From the NCBI GenBank assembly GCA_034231615.1, contig CM067322.1, positions 55,328,357 through 55,392,356 of the forward strand: a stretch of DNA of 64,000 bases, read 5' to 3'. How positions within the stretch are numbered: the stretch's first letter is position 1; the number at the start of each line of letters is the position of its first letter. Positions 1 through 12,129 of this stretch are shown here, one piece after another. The notes beneath the pieces are model-generated. The model was not told the origin of the DNA and made no database searches. It saw only the letters and a list, made by a program, of their open reading frames with translations. A program made the position numbers and the translations under genes. The stretch comes from Meghimatium bilineatum (lineage: Eukaryota > Mollusca > Gastropoda > Stylommatophora > Philomycidae).

Positions 1-291
1 CACGCATACCATAGGTTATACCTCTACTGCATAAAACTAGGACCCTTTACCATCACCTGTCACGTAAAAAACAAATTATTATCCTCGGACTGAGATATAG
101 TCACAACAAGCAGAGAAGTCACAATTACTGAAGGCTCAAAATTAGATAGACAGCTCGCGTTTTGCCAGGGTCAGAACAGGAAACAAATAATAGCGACACT
201 ACGACCTACAATTCATGTCTTAAGAGGCGACTAATATGGTATGGGATAATTTGCTCTTTCATCACAATGATCAAAGGTATTTTTTTTAAAG

Positions 292-410
292 TGTCAGATG
301 TGTCAGGCGAAAGAACAGATATCACAAACATGCTGTAAATCATAATATATTCCATTCTCTGGACCATATCCTGCTTAGAAGCAGGAGTTTGAGAACTAAA
401 TCAAAAGAAT
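292..410 (+). repeat. SINE-like family A, degraded copy
   Basis: A gatgtgtcaggcgaaag block is followed by the shared 3' module, cattctctggaccatatcctgct and caggagtttgagaac. In family A the (GAA)n tail marks the 3' end, so this copy is plus-oriented. Confidence 0.6.
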
Positions 411-847
411 AGGTAAAAGACATTAAAAGACACTATTGTTTGTTCCCATCCCTAGGAATTACAAGCGATGAAGTATTAGTTTCTTATATGAGGTATCTCA
501 AGAGCTTCCTTCCTGAAGATTCCACAACTCAGCGATATGCAATGCTTCACATATGCAATCACATTCTTCACCCTGTTTTCAAAACCTGAAAAGTATACTC
601 TCACAATGCTCTGGGTAGTAGTCTTCTTCTCTAGGCGTACGAGTGGAAGACATCTTCCAGCATTATGTATTCAGACATTCCAATCTTATGAAAGCTAAAA
701 TTATGTGGAAGTACAGTCAAATCCATTTTAACAATTTGATCCGGACCAACAAAATATTTCTATAATAACAAATTCAGTATATACAGTATAAATAATAAAA
801 AAACACATAAACTTGGGGATTGTGAAAAGTGTTGCTAAACAGTCAAA

Positions 848-1136
848 CTCTTCTTCTTCTTCCTCTGCGTTAGTTCTCAAACTCCTGCAGATTAGCAGGA
901 TGTAGTCCGGAGAACGGAATGCGTTGTGTCATGGATTACAGCAGTGCTGCGATATCTGCGCCTTTCGGCCTGACACATCCGACTTCAGCATGGCTTTGGG
1001 TCACTGGCCCTATATGGGATGAGACAGCCAACTCCATCCCATAACCTCCTTAGTCGCCTTTTACGACATGCGTGGAAGGTAAACAGTGTTGCTATTCTTT
1101 GCTCCCCTTTCGGGCCCCGACAACACACGGGCGAGT
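848..1136 (-). repeat. SINE-like family A, near full length
   Basis: This is one of the best copies. It starts with cttcttcttc (the complement of the (GAA)n tail) and runs through ctcaaactcctgcagattag, gcctgacacatccgacttc, atgggatgagacagcc and cttagtcgccttttacgac. It ends at ggccccgacaacacacggg. No tRNA-like A/B box was seen. Confidence 0.75.
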
Positions 1137-1464
1137 CAAACTCTATGAAAAGAAAAGCACAATGGTTAACATAACAGAGGTCGTCGCAAAAGACAACTCT
1201 ATCCCCCACACTCATCAGTTTTGTAGATGACCTGCCAAAGCTATTCACATCATACATACATACGTATTTCCATGCAGATGATCTGGCTATATGGACCCAA
1301 TTAGAATACATAGGAGTTGCAAAATTTAGAATATAGGTAGCAATAAATAAAGTCCAAGAATAGGCAAAAACCTAAGGGTGTTCATATAAATAAAACAAGA
1401 CTGTCATCACATTCTTCACCCTGTTTTCAAAACCTGAAAAGTATACTCTCACAATGGACAATAT

Positions 1465-2815
1465 CCCACTCCCGCAAGAAAACATATCGGTCTACCTAGG
1501 ACTAAAGTTTGACATGATACTTACAAGAGATAAAATACACAGCAGGCTACACACACAAAAATAAGGAAAAAAACTATCTGGGACAGACTGGGAAGCTGGC
1601 ATACAAATCATAAGACAAGTCTATGTACGTCATATTTTCCCAACTCTGAAAATAGATTGAGCACATAGGCAACCACAAAATTAGAAGCTGGAAAAAATTC
1701 AGAGTGCAGGTCTCCGAATTATTACAGACCGCAGTGTTGAAAAAAATCACAATAATGATGGACAAATTTAGACGCCTTAAACACCACCATATGTAGGAGA
1801 AAACAACGAACTAACAATAAGTCGACTGAAAAGACCAAGTTTCAACCACCTATCATAAATGCTTATGAAAGTCAATGAAGAGGTAACCAGCAACAACCCG
1901 GAATAATGTGAACAGCTAAAAGCATATTACAATCCCATGCATTCTATGGACACTCCTACTGCTCTCAAAGCAAAATACTTGATCACATAGACACCGCATA
2001 CCTCAGATCACAATGGATTCATGTCTTCACAGATGGATTAGCAGAAGATTCAAAAAAGAAAGAAGGGGCCGGGATACAAATACGCATAACAAACACCCCA
2101 AAAATAGATTTATCGATTGCTATTGGCAAATTATCAACAAACTACAGGGCAGAGCTACAAGCAATTACAAAAGCATCTAATGCACTATAAGAACAGAGAC
2201 TTAATGGAACAAACATAGTCTTCCTGTGTGACTGCGTGTCAGTTCTCCAGACCAATCAAAATGAACTTATAGATCTAACAAAAACAACCTCAAAACTTCT
2301 AAATCAACTGTCTACTAACAACAAATTAGTGCAGCAGTGGATCGCTGACAGACTGACAAAAGCAGATATAAAAAAGGAACAATTCCATCACAGAATATCA
2401 CTGACTGAAGCAAAAACTTTCATCGAAAGAAAATACAAACATACATGAATTCAGAGAACATGCAGAATTTTCCACAGGAACCCATCCTAAAGCTGAACAG
2501 TTCACGGAAGACTGTCATCTTTAGACTTCACAGAGAACACTGTAGACTACAAGCATATCTCCGCAAAATAAAGGTTGACAAAAGCACCAATATCATGAAA
2601 AAAGGGTTCCCAGATTCCAAATCACTTTCTGCAGACATGTTCACTCTTTGGCGACTTGAGGACTAAATCCTGGCCCCAGCTAGCCCATAGCTGAAGGTGA
2701 AGCTGTGGGGCAACCGTTAGAACCTCCTGCTGAAGACTGAATTCATGGAGGTGGCCCTGCGACCTGTATACACTTCTGAGCATAAGAAACTGGTCACAGA
2801 AGAAGAAGAACGGGG
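1465..2815 (+). mobile_element. RNase H-bearing LINE remnant (RT thumb, RNase H, C-terminal tail)
   Basis: Translation with frame changes gives an RT thumb-like stretch (VYLGLKFD near 1492). An RNase H block follows (VFTDGLAEDSKKKEGAGIQI near 2020, YRAELQAI near 2150, QQWIADRLTKAD near 2330). Then comes the KTVIFRLHREHCRL motif near 2510 that precedes the zinc-knuckle tail in this LINE group. It ends in a gaagaagaagaa run near 2800. Stops and frameshifts make it a dead copy. Confidence 0.75.
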
Positions 2816-3057
2816 AAATTTGTTATAAACGTGTGCGCTATAAACAGATTCCACTGTATTAATGTTGGTCTAGCATTAACAATACAGTCCAATATGACTG
2901 CATGACTTCAATACGATCAGTGAACTCACATGAAGAATATAGGGACTACAATAAACGAATATAGAAAACAGTCTCCTTGAGTGACTGTATTTTTTTGTTA
3001 ATTACGGGATTAAAGCTTATAATTGCCGAGGGACGAGCCCTTCCACCAAAGACAGAA

Positions 3058-3195
3058 GTCTTCTTCTTCTTCTGCGTTCGTTCTCAAACTCCTGCAGATT
3101 AGCAGGATGTAGTCCGGAGATAATGAATGCTTTGTGCCATGGTTTACAGCATTGCTGTGATATCTGCGCCTTTCGGCCTGACACATCCGACTTCA
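3058..3195 (-). repeat. SINE-like family A, 3' half
   Basis: It runs from ttcttcttcttctgcgttcg through cctgcagattagcaggatgt to gcctgacacatccgacttc, then stops abruptly, missing the 5' half. Confidence 0.7.
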
Positions 3196-4094
3196 AAACA
3201 GAAGTCAAATATGGTTATATCAGAACGTGTTGGCTTTTATCTGTGTACAACTTTATGGACTGGGACGAAATTAAATTATACTTGGAAAAGACATCTATTG
3301 TACTAGGCGTTTTTGTTGAGCATTCCTCTGTTCAAATGCATATTGTGTTGTTTGTGTTGTCTAATTGAATTGAAACCAACAGGATTGGTGGAAATCTTGA
3401 GACGGACTGTGAGAAGCCATTGAAGGGCTGGTAGACGTCATGTATGCTTGTTTATGTGTTTATTAAGTATGGGATAAAAGCCGCTGTAAACGGAGACAAG
3501 ATCATTGGCACCACAAGTTCAGTCGGGCCACTGGCGCAAATAACAAGGCGACACAGTGCATTTCTATTCTTTTCACTACATTTTTCCTCACAACTTTCTT
3601 CCGCTGCATCCACATTCTGAAATAGATCCATGATCCAATCTTTCACTTGTAGCTCCATCAAATCATCGTAACTTGCCTTCATATCTTACTTCGTACGGTG
3701 CCCATTGATCAGGTGTTCAGTGAAGATACAGAGAACGCTATCAGACATTCTCAATGTTGGCTGACACTAGGAAATTGGTACATTTCTTTACGTTCAATTT
3801 TCCGATGTACTCGTAATAGTAGAAGTTTGAAAATAAATGATGTGATTATGTCTTGGTCATATTAACTTAAAGACAATGTAGCTGCAAGTTCAGCTCATTG
3901 AATTGTGAGAAAATATTAGCTAGTTAACCAATAGCACGCTTAGTGGTCGCGAGTTGTTTACCAATAGAATTAACTGATTCCAAGAACTCAACAGTACTTT
4001 CACAGAGGAGAAAATACACACCAGACACTCGCTTTTCGAAAGCCACCTTACTTCCAACTTACGTCAAGAGTCTTACTATCAAAACGCTATATAT

Positions 4095-4208
4095 GATGGG
4101 ACAGCCAATTTCACCCCAAAACAACCTTAGTCGCCTATTACACATGGAAGGTAGGTAAATGTGTTGCTATTATTTGCTCCTCTTCAGACTCCAGCAACAC
4201 ATGGGCGT
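4095..4208 (-). repeat. SINE-like family A, 5' half only
   Basis: It contains gatgggacagccaatttcac, cttagtcgcctattacacat and ttgctcctcttcagactcca and ends cagcaacacatgggcg. The (GAA)n end is absent. Confidence 0.65.
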
Positions 4209-4618
4209 AATGTGGAACACAGCTTGTTTTTTACATTGATTGCAATCTCATCCATACGCCTCTGAACGATGCTATTACTGAGAGGAATTTTAAGATCGTA
4301 TCATGGTATTGGAGCAATGCTGTTCATAAAACTCTTATCATGAGTTACATTATTATTCTCCTCGTGAATGGGCGGTATGATCAATTCTTTTGCAGTTGTG
4401 TGGGTGTCTTCCATATTTTGCTATAAGCACAGCTATGTTGTATGAAGTCAAAACAGCATCCTCGTTAAGCCTTGAAGTAGAGGCAGACATATTTTTCATT
4501 GTCTTCTGTTTTTTTACGTTTTTCACTCAATCTCTGAAAATACGTTACATTTTTGTAACATTTATCTGTGAGCCGTCTGAATATGGTCACTTAATATCGA
4601 TAGCTGCATAATAAGAAA

Positions 4619-4687
4619 GAATAATAATAATAATAATAACAGCAGCAACAACAACAACCACCATAATAATAATAATAATAATAATAA
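4619..4687. repeat. (ATA/ACA)n microsatellite
   Basis: Imperfect AAT triplets are interrupted by an AAC/CAG core. This simple repeat gives the poly-Leu open frame on the minus strand. Confidence 0.85.
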
Positions 4688-4844
4688 GACGCATATCCCA
4701 TCACTGTCGTAGGGATGCCATACTGGAGACATCCTCACAAAAAAGCTCTCCAAACACCTCTGTCCTCAACCATTTGGAGGAGATAAAATAATATACATAC
4801 TATTCCTTGATGTTATCACTCCCGGATTTTCCGACTTTTCTCCT

Positions 4845-5055
4845 TTCACCCTCGAATGTACCTTGCAAGTCGAAGGGGGCAGGAGTAGAGGAGGGCAAAT
4901 AATGATATGGACAGACAACATCAAGGAATGGACAGGACAATATTTTTCCTCACTCATCTGTACCGTTGAAGATAGAAATCGCTGGAGGACTCTGTGCTGA
5001 AGCATCCAATGTGGTACCCCTACCACCCTGACGGGTTACGGGTTTATTGAATGGA
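4845..5055 (+). mobile_element. RTE-like LINE, C-terminal end
   Basis: This is a diverged copy of the end of the element at 33440-34295. Shared stretches include atggacagacaacatcaagg, cgctggaggactctgtg and gctgaagcatccaatgtggt. It ends ccctgacgggttacgggttt. Confidence 0.75.
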
Positions 5056-5229
5056 ATAGTAATTTGCAAAATAATTTTGAAAAGTGAGTCGTATCTCGCT
5101 ACATATCCAAACCAAACAGGTAAGCCGTTTCACCACTGCCAAAAGTGGTTCTTGATGACCTGCAAGTTTGTTTTCTACCGGACGAATATATGAGACATGT
5201 GTTCTATATAACTAACAGCCCCGTGGCTG

Positions 5230-5745
5230 TTAATTTCTAAAATCTAATGTCTCACTCATTAGTTTATTGTCCATCTCTCTTTCTACTCATTAGTTCATTT
5301 TTCCACTTCATTTTCTATCGAGTACCTGATTTTCTATCCCCTTTCTACTCATTATTTGATTTTTATCTCAATTTATATATATTAGTTCATATTCCATCTC
5401 CCTTTCTATCCGTTAGTTAATTTTCCATCTAATATCTCATGCATTAGTTTATTTTCCATCTCCTTTACTACTGATTAGTTCATTATTCTACCTTACTTTC
5501 TACCGATTAGTTTATTTTCCATCTCCCTTTCAACTCATTAGTTCATAATTTCATCTCACTTTCTACCCATTAGTTCATTTTCCATCTCTCTTCTACCTAT
5601 TAGTCCATTTTACATCTTCTTCTCTACCGATTAGTTCATTCCATCTTCCTTTCTACCCATTAGTTCATTTTCCATCTCCCTTTCTACCTGTTAGTCGATT
5701 TTCTTTCTAATTTCTTACACATTAGTTTATTTTCCATCTTCAATC
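5230..5745. repeat. Degenerate pyrimidine-rich tandem repeat
   Basis: About 17 diverged units of roughly 29 bp read like cattagttcattttccatct followed by ccctttctac. Unit length drifts, so this is an old array. Confidence 0.75.
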
Positions 5746-5759
5746 ACATGTTGTATACA

Positions 5760-6055
5760 ATTCACTAACACCCTCTTATCCTCATATTTTACCTATCACT
5801 CCTTTCCCTTGCTATTTGTTTCTCTTCTCCTCTTCTCGTAGGGTTTGTCATCCGTCGTACTATATGTGTTCACGTTTAAATCCGTCGCTGTTCGTCCTAA
5901 TGAAGGCTTTTTCTTATTCAAAACGTCATCTATCCGTGTGTTCTGTTTTTTTTTCTATTGGTAACACTTTAATTTATTTCCGTTTATACTCACAAGTGTT
6001 ATGTGTTATTGCATTCCCTATATTTCCAGCTTTGGTGGTTTATCCCTGACACTCA
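5760..6055. other. No feature recognised
   Basis: AT- and T-rich DNA with scattered short frames. No splice-bounded exon or known repeat was seen. Confidence 0.4.
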
Positions 6056-6059
6056 GTTG

Positions 6060-6205
6060 ATTAACATGTACCACACATTTTTCTAAAACTGGGTGGGTAT
6101 GGGAACTCGTCGTGATCTATAAATATTTTCAGGTGAACTGAAATCGAACTAAGACCGCCTTACTATGAAGCCAAAAAACTATCAACTGAGCCACCGCGAA
6201 CCCGA
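6060..6205 (-). repeat. tRNA-derived SINE head
   Basis: The minus strand reads ggtggctcagttgatag, like a pol III A box. About 40 bases later it reads cttagttcgatttcagttc, like a B box. The element continues without a CCA-type or acceptor-stem end, so it is a SINE or tRNA relic and not a tRNA gene. Confidence 0.55.
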
Positions 6206-7149
6206 CAGCACCAATAAGCAGACAAAAATAACTTGGCACTCTTGGACGATTCATCATAAACATCAGCTGAACATACACGTAACTGTCTGTCTTGACCTTT
6301 ATTTGTAGTCTGTATGACTTTGTTATGTTGATTCTTGAAACGACGTTTGTGAGTCGAGTCCATTTAGATGCTGCTATAGCATGCTGGGACATGTTCTCTG
6401 TTGACATATTCAATGATCATTAATGCAGGCGCACGCGCAAAGCTTGAATCCTGTGCTTGCTAAGATGGCAGGGGTATACTGTGGAGCCAAATAAAAAAGC
6501 TATCCGGGAAATGAGCGGGAATTTCAATGAGAAAAGCGCCTATTTGAAATCAAAGCAGCGTGTAGTGACCTTGCATACAGAATCAGCTAATGGCTCTTTA
6601 TGGGCCTTAAGTCGTATCTCGAAAAACACGTTTCTCTCCCTCTTCACCTCGTAATTTTATTTCGCTTTATTCCAATCCTTTAACAATCTGTCCAGAGGGT
6701 ATTGCTCACCCAAACTAATATAGTCGCTTTATAACATGCACGCAGAAGTCAATATAGCGGTCTGCAGTTTCACAACGTGTATATAAACAACACATTCGCT
6801 AAGCCCACTTTCATCTCTACATTTTGTTCGAATTTATTGAAATTTGGTTTCCTTCTTTGATTCATGTAGTTTATGTTTCTAAATCGATTCAATTACAATT
6901 ATGACCCAGAGCATTGTTTTTTTTAAATTATTTTTGTTTAACAAAGCTTTCTTTGTTCGCTTACATACTTTCAAGTTAATGATTTTGCTAAATTTAGCAT
7001 TCAACTCGAGTCTACAAAGTATCAACATTTTGGTAGACGAAAATTTAGAACACGGAGTAATGAAAGTTTACGAATCACTAAATAAGGGTTCCATTGCATA
7101 AAACATCGACTTGCTAGAGTTTTTCTTAATCCCATGGCCAGATTTAGAC

Positions 7150-7290
7150 TTGATAGGGCCCTAAGCTATATGAGATATGGGGCCCTAAGCTATTTGAGAT
7201 ATGGGGCCCTAAGCTATATGAGATATGGGGCCCTAAGCTATGTGAGATATGGGGCCTTAAGCTATGTGAGATATTGGGCCCTATAACGAT
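7150..7290. repeat. 23-bp minisatellite
   Basis: About five units of ggggccctaagctatatgag plus atat. They differ mainly at one A/G or T position, so the array is young. Confidence 0.85.
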
Positions 7291-7504
7291 TAAGAATATA
7301 TAGATAGTGGGAAAAATTTTTTTTGGTCAGGACCCTAAGCTATAGCTTGTTTAGATTATGGGTAAATCCGGCAGTGTTTAATCCTGAGAGCTAGAGCCCC
7401 CTTTCAATGACGCATTTTTGTAAACACTCTCTTTTCACAACAATCGTATCCATCATAAGCACATTACAGTTTAGAATAATGATTCATATAAAATTAGATT
7501 AATC

Positions 7505-7664
7505 TTCTTCTTCAGATTTCATTCTCAAACTCCCGCTGGATTTCTCTTGTAACAGGGCAATGGTCCTACAAGATTTCCAGTTGAATATAGTCCAGAGAAT
7601 GGAAATGCGTTGTGTTGCCGTTTTATTTGCGCCAATGGCCCAACACATCCGTCTTCGGCGGAGA
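7505..7664 (-). repeat. SINE-like family B
   Basis: Runs cttcttcttcagatttcatt, ctcaaactcccgctggattt, caatggtcctacaagatttc, gagaatggaaatgcgttgtg and ccaatggcccaacacatccg. Family B shares its tail end with family A but has a different 5' body. Confidence 0.75.
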
Positions 7665-8329
7665 TTAATCAATTTCTGGAATTGTAAAGTAAACGGTGAT
7701 ATGAACAGTAGGCTACATACTACAATGCTGATGTGAACAGCAGTTTACATACTACATTTTTTAAGATGTTTGCGCAGCGTCTATTGCTGTTTAAAGTCAA
7801 GGATAACACACGATCTTTGAACACAAAACGCGCACAAAGTGTACCCAATAATTGTGACCGCCTAAAAAAAAGCTCCCTGACGTTTCCAAATTGTCCACAA
7901 GGAAGTGGCAGCGCAACCTGTTTAGTGTCCCCATATGTACATTTGCCCCTCTCATAAGAACATACCATCCTGCAAAGAGTGTCACTCAAGTCCGTGGATA
8001 ACGAAGGTGAAATAGGGGATGGAGTTTGTTAACTCTCACTTATGACGTTAATACATGGCATAGGAGCATGCATGCCGAACCCCTCACCCCCCCCCCTACT
8101 GGTCTTCCCATAAAGGTCACAAACATCTCATAAAAACGAAAAACGGGTCAATTTGTGTATTTAGGTTAAACTCCTCCCCCCCACCCCAATCAAAGCCAGA
8201 TCTTTGTATAGGAGATGGGCCATAGTTCAATCAACAGAGGCTGACAACTAGGACTGGTCAAAACCTCCTATAGTCAAGAAATATCATAGTCTGCCCTAGC
8301 AAGTACAGGTACTGAAGACATAGGCAACC

Positions 8330-8930
8330 AGCCAAGAAGTGCACACTAGAAAACAGAATTTCGCACACGTACACAATGAAAATATAAAAACTGGACACAG
8401 CAAACTTCACAACCACTTGTACACACAATTTAGGACTGGCAAAACAATCATGTGTACATGTAGACAGGTAAATCAACCATGTGTACATGTAGACAGGCAA
8501 CACAGCCACGTGTGCGTGTAGACAGGTAACACAGCCATGTGTACATATGAACAGGTAACACGGCCATGTGTACATGTGAACAGGTAACACGGCTATGTGT
8601 ACATGTGAACAGGTAACATGGCTATGTGTACATGTGAACAGGTAACACGGCCATGTGTACATGTGAACAGGTAACACGGCCATGTGTACATGTGAACAGG
8701 TAACACGGCCATGTGTACATGTGAACAGGTAACATGGTCATGTGTACATGTGAACAGGTAATACAGCCATGTGTACATGTGAACAGGTAACACGGCCATG
8801 TGTACATGTAGACAGGTAAAACAGACTAAAACATATCCTCCAAGAATGTTCTGAGTATGAGAAGCTGAGAAGCATATACTGGCCCATCAGGGCCCTAGAT
8901 ACGTCTTCAGTACCGACAGTGGGGTATCTA
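8330..8930 (+). mobile_element. RNase H-LINE C-terminal tail, split by its own expanded minisatellite
   Basis: Left of the array the plus strand encodes KTGHSKLHNHLYTQFRTGK and then IMCTCRQ. Right of it the frame resumes as HILQECSEYEKLRSIYWP. These are the two halves of the zinc-knuckle tail seen uninterrupted at 24752-24970. The sequence between is the 29-bp minisatellite. Confidence 0.75.
8449..8815. repeat. 29-bp minisatellite built from LINE zinc-knuckle codons
   Basis: About 12 units of ccatgtgtacatgtgaacag gtaacacgg. The unit matches the LINE codons for AMCTCGQAAQ (gccatgtgtacatgtggaca and onward). The minus strand stays open across it, giving spurious long frames. Confidence 0.88.
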
Positions 8931-9296
8931 ACGAATATGGTCATTCTCCGATTTCGTCTGTAAATCCGTCTTTTTCTTGAGAAAAGATGGCCATTCTGAT
9001 AAAATCGTTGGTCGGGTGAGGGGGAGTTACCCACCTTTCAAATTATATTCCTATTACTAAGTTATGTTCTGGTTTCTTAGAGGGATGGAAAAAGGGTTAA
9101 ATACCCCAACATTCTTCCACACCCCCCTTACCTACGGGCTTGTGGCCCATAGGAACTACAGTAGAATTAAAGCTATATGGACCCCTTGTATGAGCTGCAA
9201 AATATGATTCATTGAGGAGACAAAATTACAGATAGAGAATATTTTAAACTAACGAAAGAAGAATAATGTGAACCCCTTCTTTACAGGAAACGTATC

Positions 9297-9575
9297 CGCG
9301 CACCGATAGCACGTAACTATATAGTTTCAAGTTAATAATCTACTGCACCGATAGCAGGTAACTAGATAGTTTCAAGTTAATATATATAATCTACTGCACC
9401 GATAGCACGTAACTAGATAGTTTCAAGTTAATAATCTACTGCACCGATAGCACGTAACTATATAGTTTCAAGTTAATAATCTACTGCACCGATAGCAGGT
9501 AACTAGATAGTTTCAAGTTAATAATCCACTGCACCGATAGCACGTAACTTGGTAATTTCAAGTGATAATCCACGA
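9297..9575. repeat. 45-bp minisatellite
   Basis: Six units begin caccgatagcacgtaactat, followed by atagtttcaagttaataatc and tactg. The second carries a small TA-rich insertion. Confidence 0.88.
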
Positions 9576-9654
9576 GGATCTCGATAAAATACAATTATAA
9601 ACAAGACGTAATGGTTAGGTATCAAGCCCGCGACATAAACTGGCTCCATCACCT

Positions 9655-9710
9655 CTGTAGTCATGTGGACAGGCAGCACAGGTGGAACATATCCTGCAGG
9701 ACTATACCAG
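9655..9710 (+). mobile_element. RNase H-LINE tail fragment
   Basis: The plus strand encodes CGQAAQVEHILQDYTSYR, the zinc-knuckle tail motif of the RNase H-LINE. It is followed directly by a tandem repeat. Confidence 0.65.
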
Positions 9711-9840
9711 TTACAGACTGATCACTATACCATTATAGACTGAACAGTATACTATTATAGACTTATATATCCTTATAGACTTATATACCATTATAGACTG
9801 AACATTATACCAATATAGACTGAACATTCACCATTTGCAG
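9710..9840. repeat. Degenerate ~20-bp tandem repeat
   Basis: Repeated tatagactgaacattatacc-like units, five to six, of variable length. Confidence 0.65.
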
Positions 9841-9849
9841 ATTGAGCAC

Positions 9850-10530
9850 CCCGGTGTACATAGACAATCATCCAGAGAAAACTATGAAAGACTTGAACAA
9901 CTTTAAAATACAACGTTTATCGAGAGAATGAACTTAATGTGTAGCCATAGGTAAACAACAGAGAACAAGAGGATGGAATCGGAGAACATATGAATGTCAG
10001 GAGAAAATCAATAAGTGGTTATACAATAACTGAATGAACGGAGACGGAACAAAACGATTGACAGATAGATCATCATAGTTTTAATGCAGTTTTCAGGGTT
10101 CACATTAAAGTATTTAAGACCTACTCCTCAACGTATTGTGAGCTCTATATTTTGTTTATTTGTTATCCCTCACGCGCTATCATATGCTAGTGCTAGCCAG
10201 GATTACCAGATAATTGGAGCTATTTTTGGGTAAATTGTTTGGTCAATACTGCCAAAAATGACCAAGTTTCAAACTTGTGTATAAACTACTAAAAACATGC
10301 TGAATTTTCCAGAATGCTATCTTTATATAAACCTGTCTTACCTTACAATTATCGACATTTATTCGTTTCACAATGACATATATGTTACTGTTAACTCAAT
10401 TTGAGTTATTTTATTGTCATTTTGAGAGTCTGAGCTTTCTCTAGCCATGAAAGCAATAAAGGTACTTAAAAGTTGTATGCATAGTAAAATACGTGTTACT
10501 TTTCACTATGTATTCACTAAATTTTCGGTA
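9850..10530. other. No feature recognised
   Basis: AT-rich DNA without coding potential, splice-bounded exons or repeats that I could match. Confidence 0.35.
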
Positions 10531-10534
10531 TACC

Positions 10535-10760
10535 AATACGATCCCTTGTCAAAAACGTTACTACAGGAAACAGTCGAAGGTGCAGAATATCAAAAGGCGC
10601 GGTTCCAACAACTCAGAAGACGGCTGGATAATATCAAGGACTTGACATGGTGTGAAGTTTTCAAACTCAACAGGATGGTAGAGGATAGAGATTCGTGGAG
10701 ATCTTCCTGCACCAAATGTCTCCATGTGACATTCCGACTATCCTTACGGGTTATCGGTTT
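10535..10760 (+). mobile_element. RTE-like LINE, C-terminal end
   Basis: A diverged relative of the 33440-34295 element: gatcccttgtcaaaaacgtt, acaggaaacagtcgaaggtg, a degraded middle, then gtagaggatagagattcgtgg and ttacgggttatcggttt. It runs into an (ATT)n tract that probably began as its microsatellite tail. Confidence 0.65.
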
Positions 10761-10786
10761 TATTATTATTATTATTTTATTAGTGT

Positions 10787-10819
<33 letters not shown>

Positions 10820-10845
10820 TATTATTATTATTATTATTATTAGAT
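10757..10845. repeat. (ATT)n microsatellite
   Basis: TTA triplets with a few substitutions, directly 3' of a LINE end. Confidence 0.9.
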
Positions 10846-11344
10846 TACATATATTTTTTGTTTTATTGTTTATTCGCAACACATTACCATTTTCAGACAT
10901 TGTTTACTACATACAAATAGTTCATTCTTGAGCATTTTCAAATATGGAATATTTTGGGAGTCCGGCAGAATAAAAAAAAATTTTAAGGGGCCCTACAACT
11001 ACAAAATGTTTAAAAACCATTTCATTTTCATTCATTTCATTGTACTCAAGTTTATCCCATATGTATTACATCCCTCCGACAGAGCAGTACACTGCTTGTC
11101 GAGACTATCGCGCAAAACACGGAACTCCGCAACTCAAATGACAATCCACAAAAATCTTCAAAAGTATGTGCTTGTAAACACGATGTCTGCAGCAACAGAA
11201 ACAAAGAGAAAGGGGTGGGGGGACAAACATGGTCGTCAAGATAAGGATACAAGAAGAAATTGTATTTCGTTGTAAAATGTGTATATATACAAAGAAAACA
11301 AACCAAATACAAGAGGAAAAATAGTATCTAAAATGTTAAATTGG

Positions 11345-12070
11345 TACTTCTTCTTCTTCAGCTTTCGCTCTCACATAACCACAACGAATATATCGTGTGA
11401 TTTCCGCCGGGGAGCGTGAAGTACGTTGTGCCGCAGGCTCCACAGTAAAACTGTGTTATTTGCACCTCGGTTGGCCACTTTGTAGTCTGGACGTCCGAGG
11501 TCCAGTACATCCGATTTCGTCATCCCTTTAATTCGGGTAGTAGGCGCTATGCTTCCCTAGTCCGTGACAGCCTGCCTATCTGTCGCCGGGCACGCGGGTG
11601 TGTAGTGACTCTTCGCCGAGACGATTGTCGTTCACGTCTATCGTGCTCGAGGTGTTCCACCGTCTATGAACTTGCCTCGTGTAATTGTACGTACTGTGCC
11701 TGTGCCCATAAGGTACTGAACCGTTTCTCGTCTGCGAGCCTGGTTCCGTATGAGGAAGAACTCCACAGAAGAGTTGGACCCTGGATCTTTGGCCTTCTTA
11801 GCCGAGGTGTCATTCACCGACATCGTGAACCTCTCGCCCAAGTTCGAGTCTCACACCACGCGTTTGAGAGCAAGTCGTTCTTGAACTGAGTGACCTTGTC
11901 CCAATAGCGCCTGGGCCCATCGGGTACGGAACCCTGTCTCTTCTCGAGCATGTTTCCGGTAAAGGAAGGATCGACATTAGAGTTGGGCCAGGTCGTCTTG
12001 CTTTGCCGGGCGCCCATGATTGGATATGGGTCTCTGTCCATAAGGATCACATGTAACTAGAAGCTCGTCT
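11345..12070 (-). repeat. GC-rich unidentified insertion with (GAA)n-type end
   Basis: Base composition rises sharply against the AT-rich surroundings. The left edge (cttcttcttcttcagctttc) looks like the (GAA)n 3' end used by the LINE and SINE families here, so a minus-oriented element is likely. Open frames of up to 94 codons occur on both strands, but none is recognisable. Confidence 0.35.
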
Positions 12071-12129
12071 CGAGCTAACAGAGCTTGTAGTTTCCATTTC
12101 ATTGGAACGTTTTCATTTTCTATTTGCAG

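Noticed and set aside
4562..4753. Poly-Leu minus-strand frame
   Set aside because: It is a translation of the (ATA)n microsatellite.
6060..6205. Functional tRNA gene on the minus strand
   Set aside because: A- and B-box-like sequences are present, but the acceptor and anticodon stems do not pair properly and the similarity continues past the tRNA end; it is a SINE head. The same applies to 42845-43105 and 55563-55745.
8258..9034. Minus-strand frames repeating a VTCSHVH-type peptide
   Set aside because: This is the antisense reading of the LINE-derived 29-bp array.
10447..10920. 157-codon plus-strand frame
   Set aside because: Half of it is the (ATT)n tract and the rest is a decayed LINE end.
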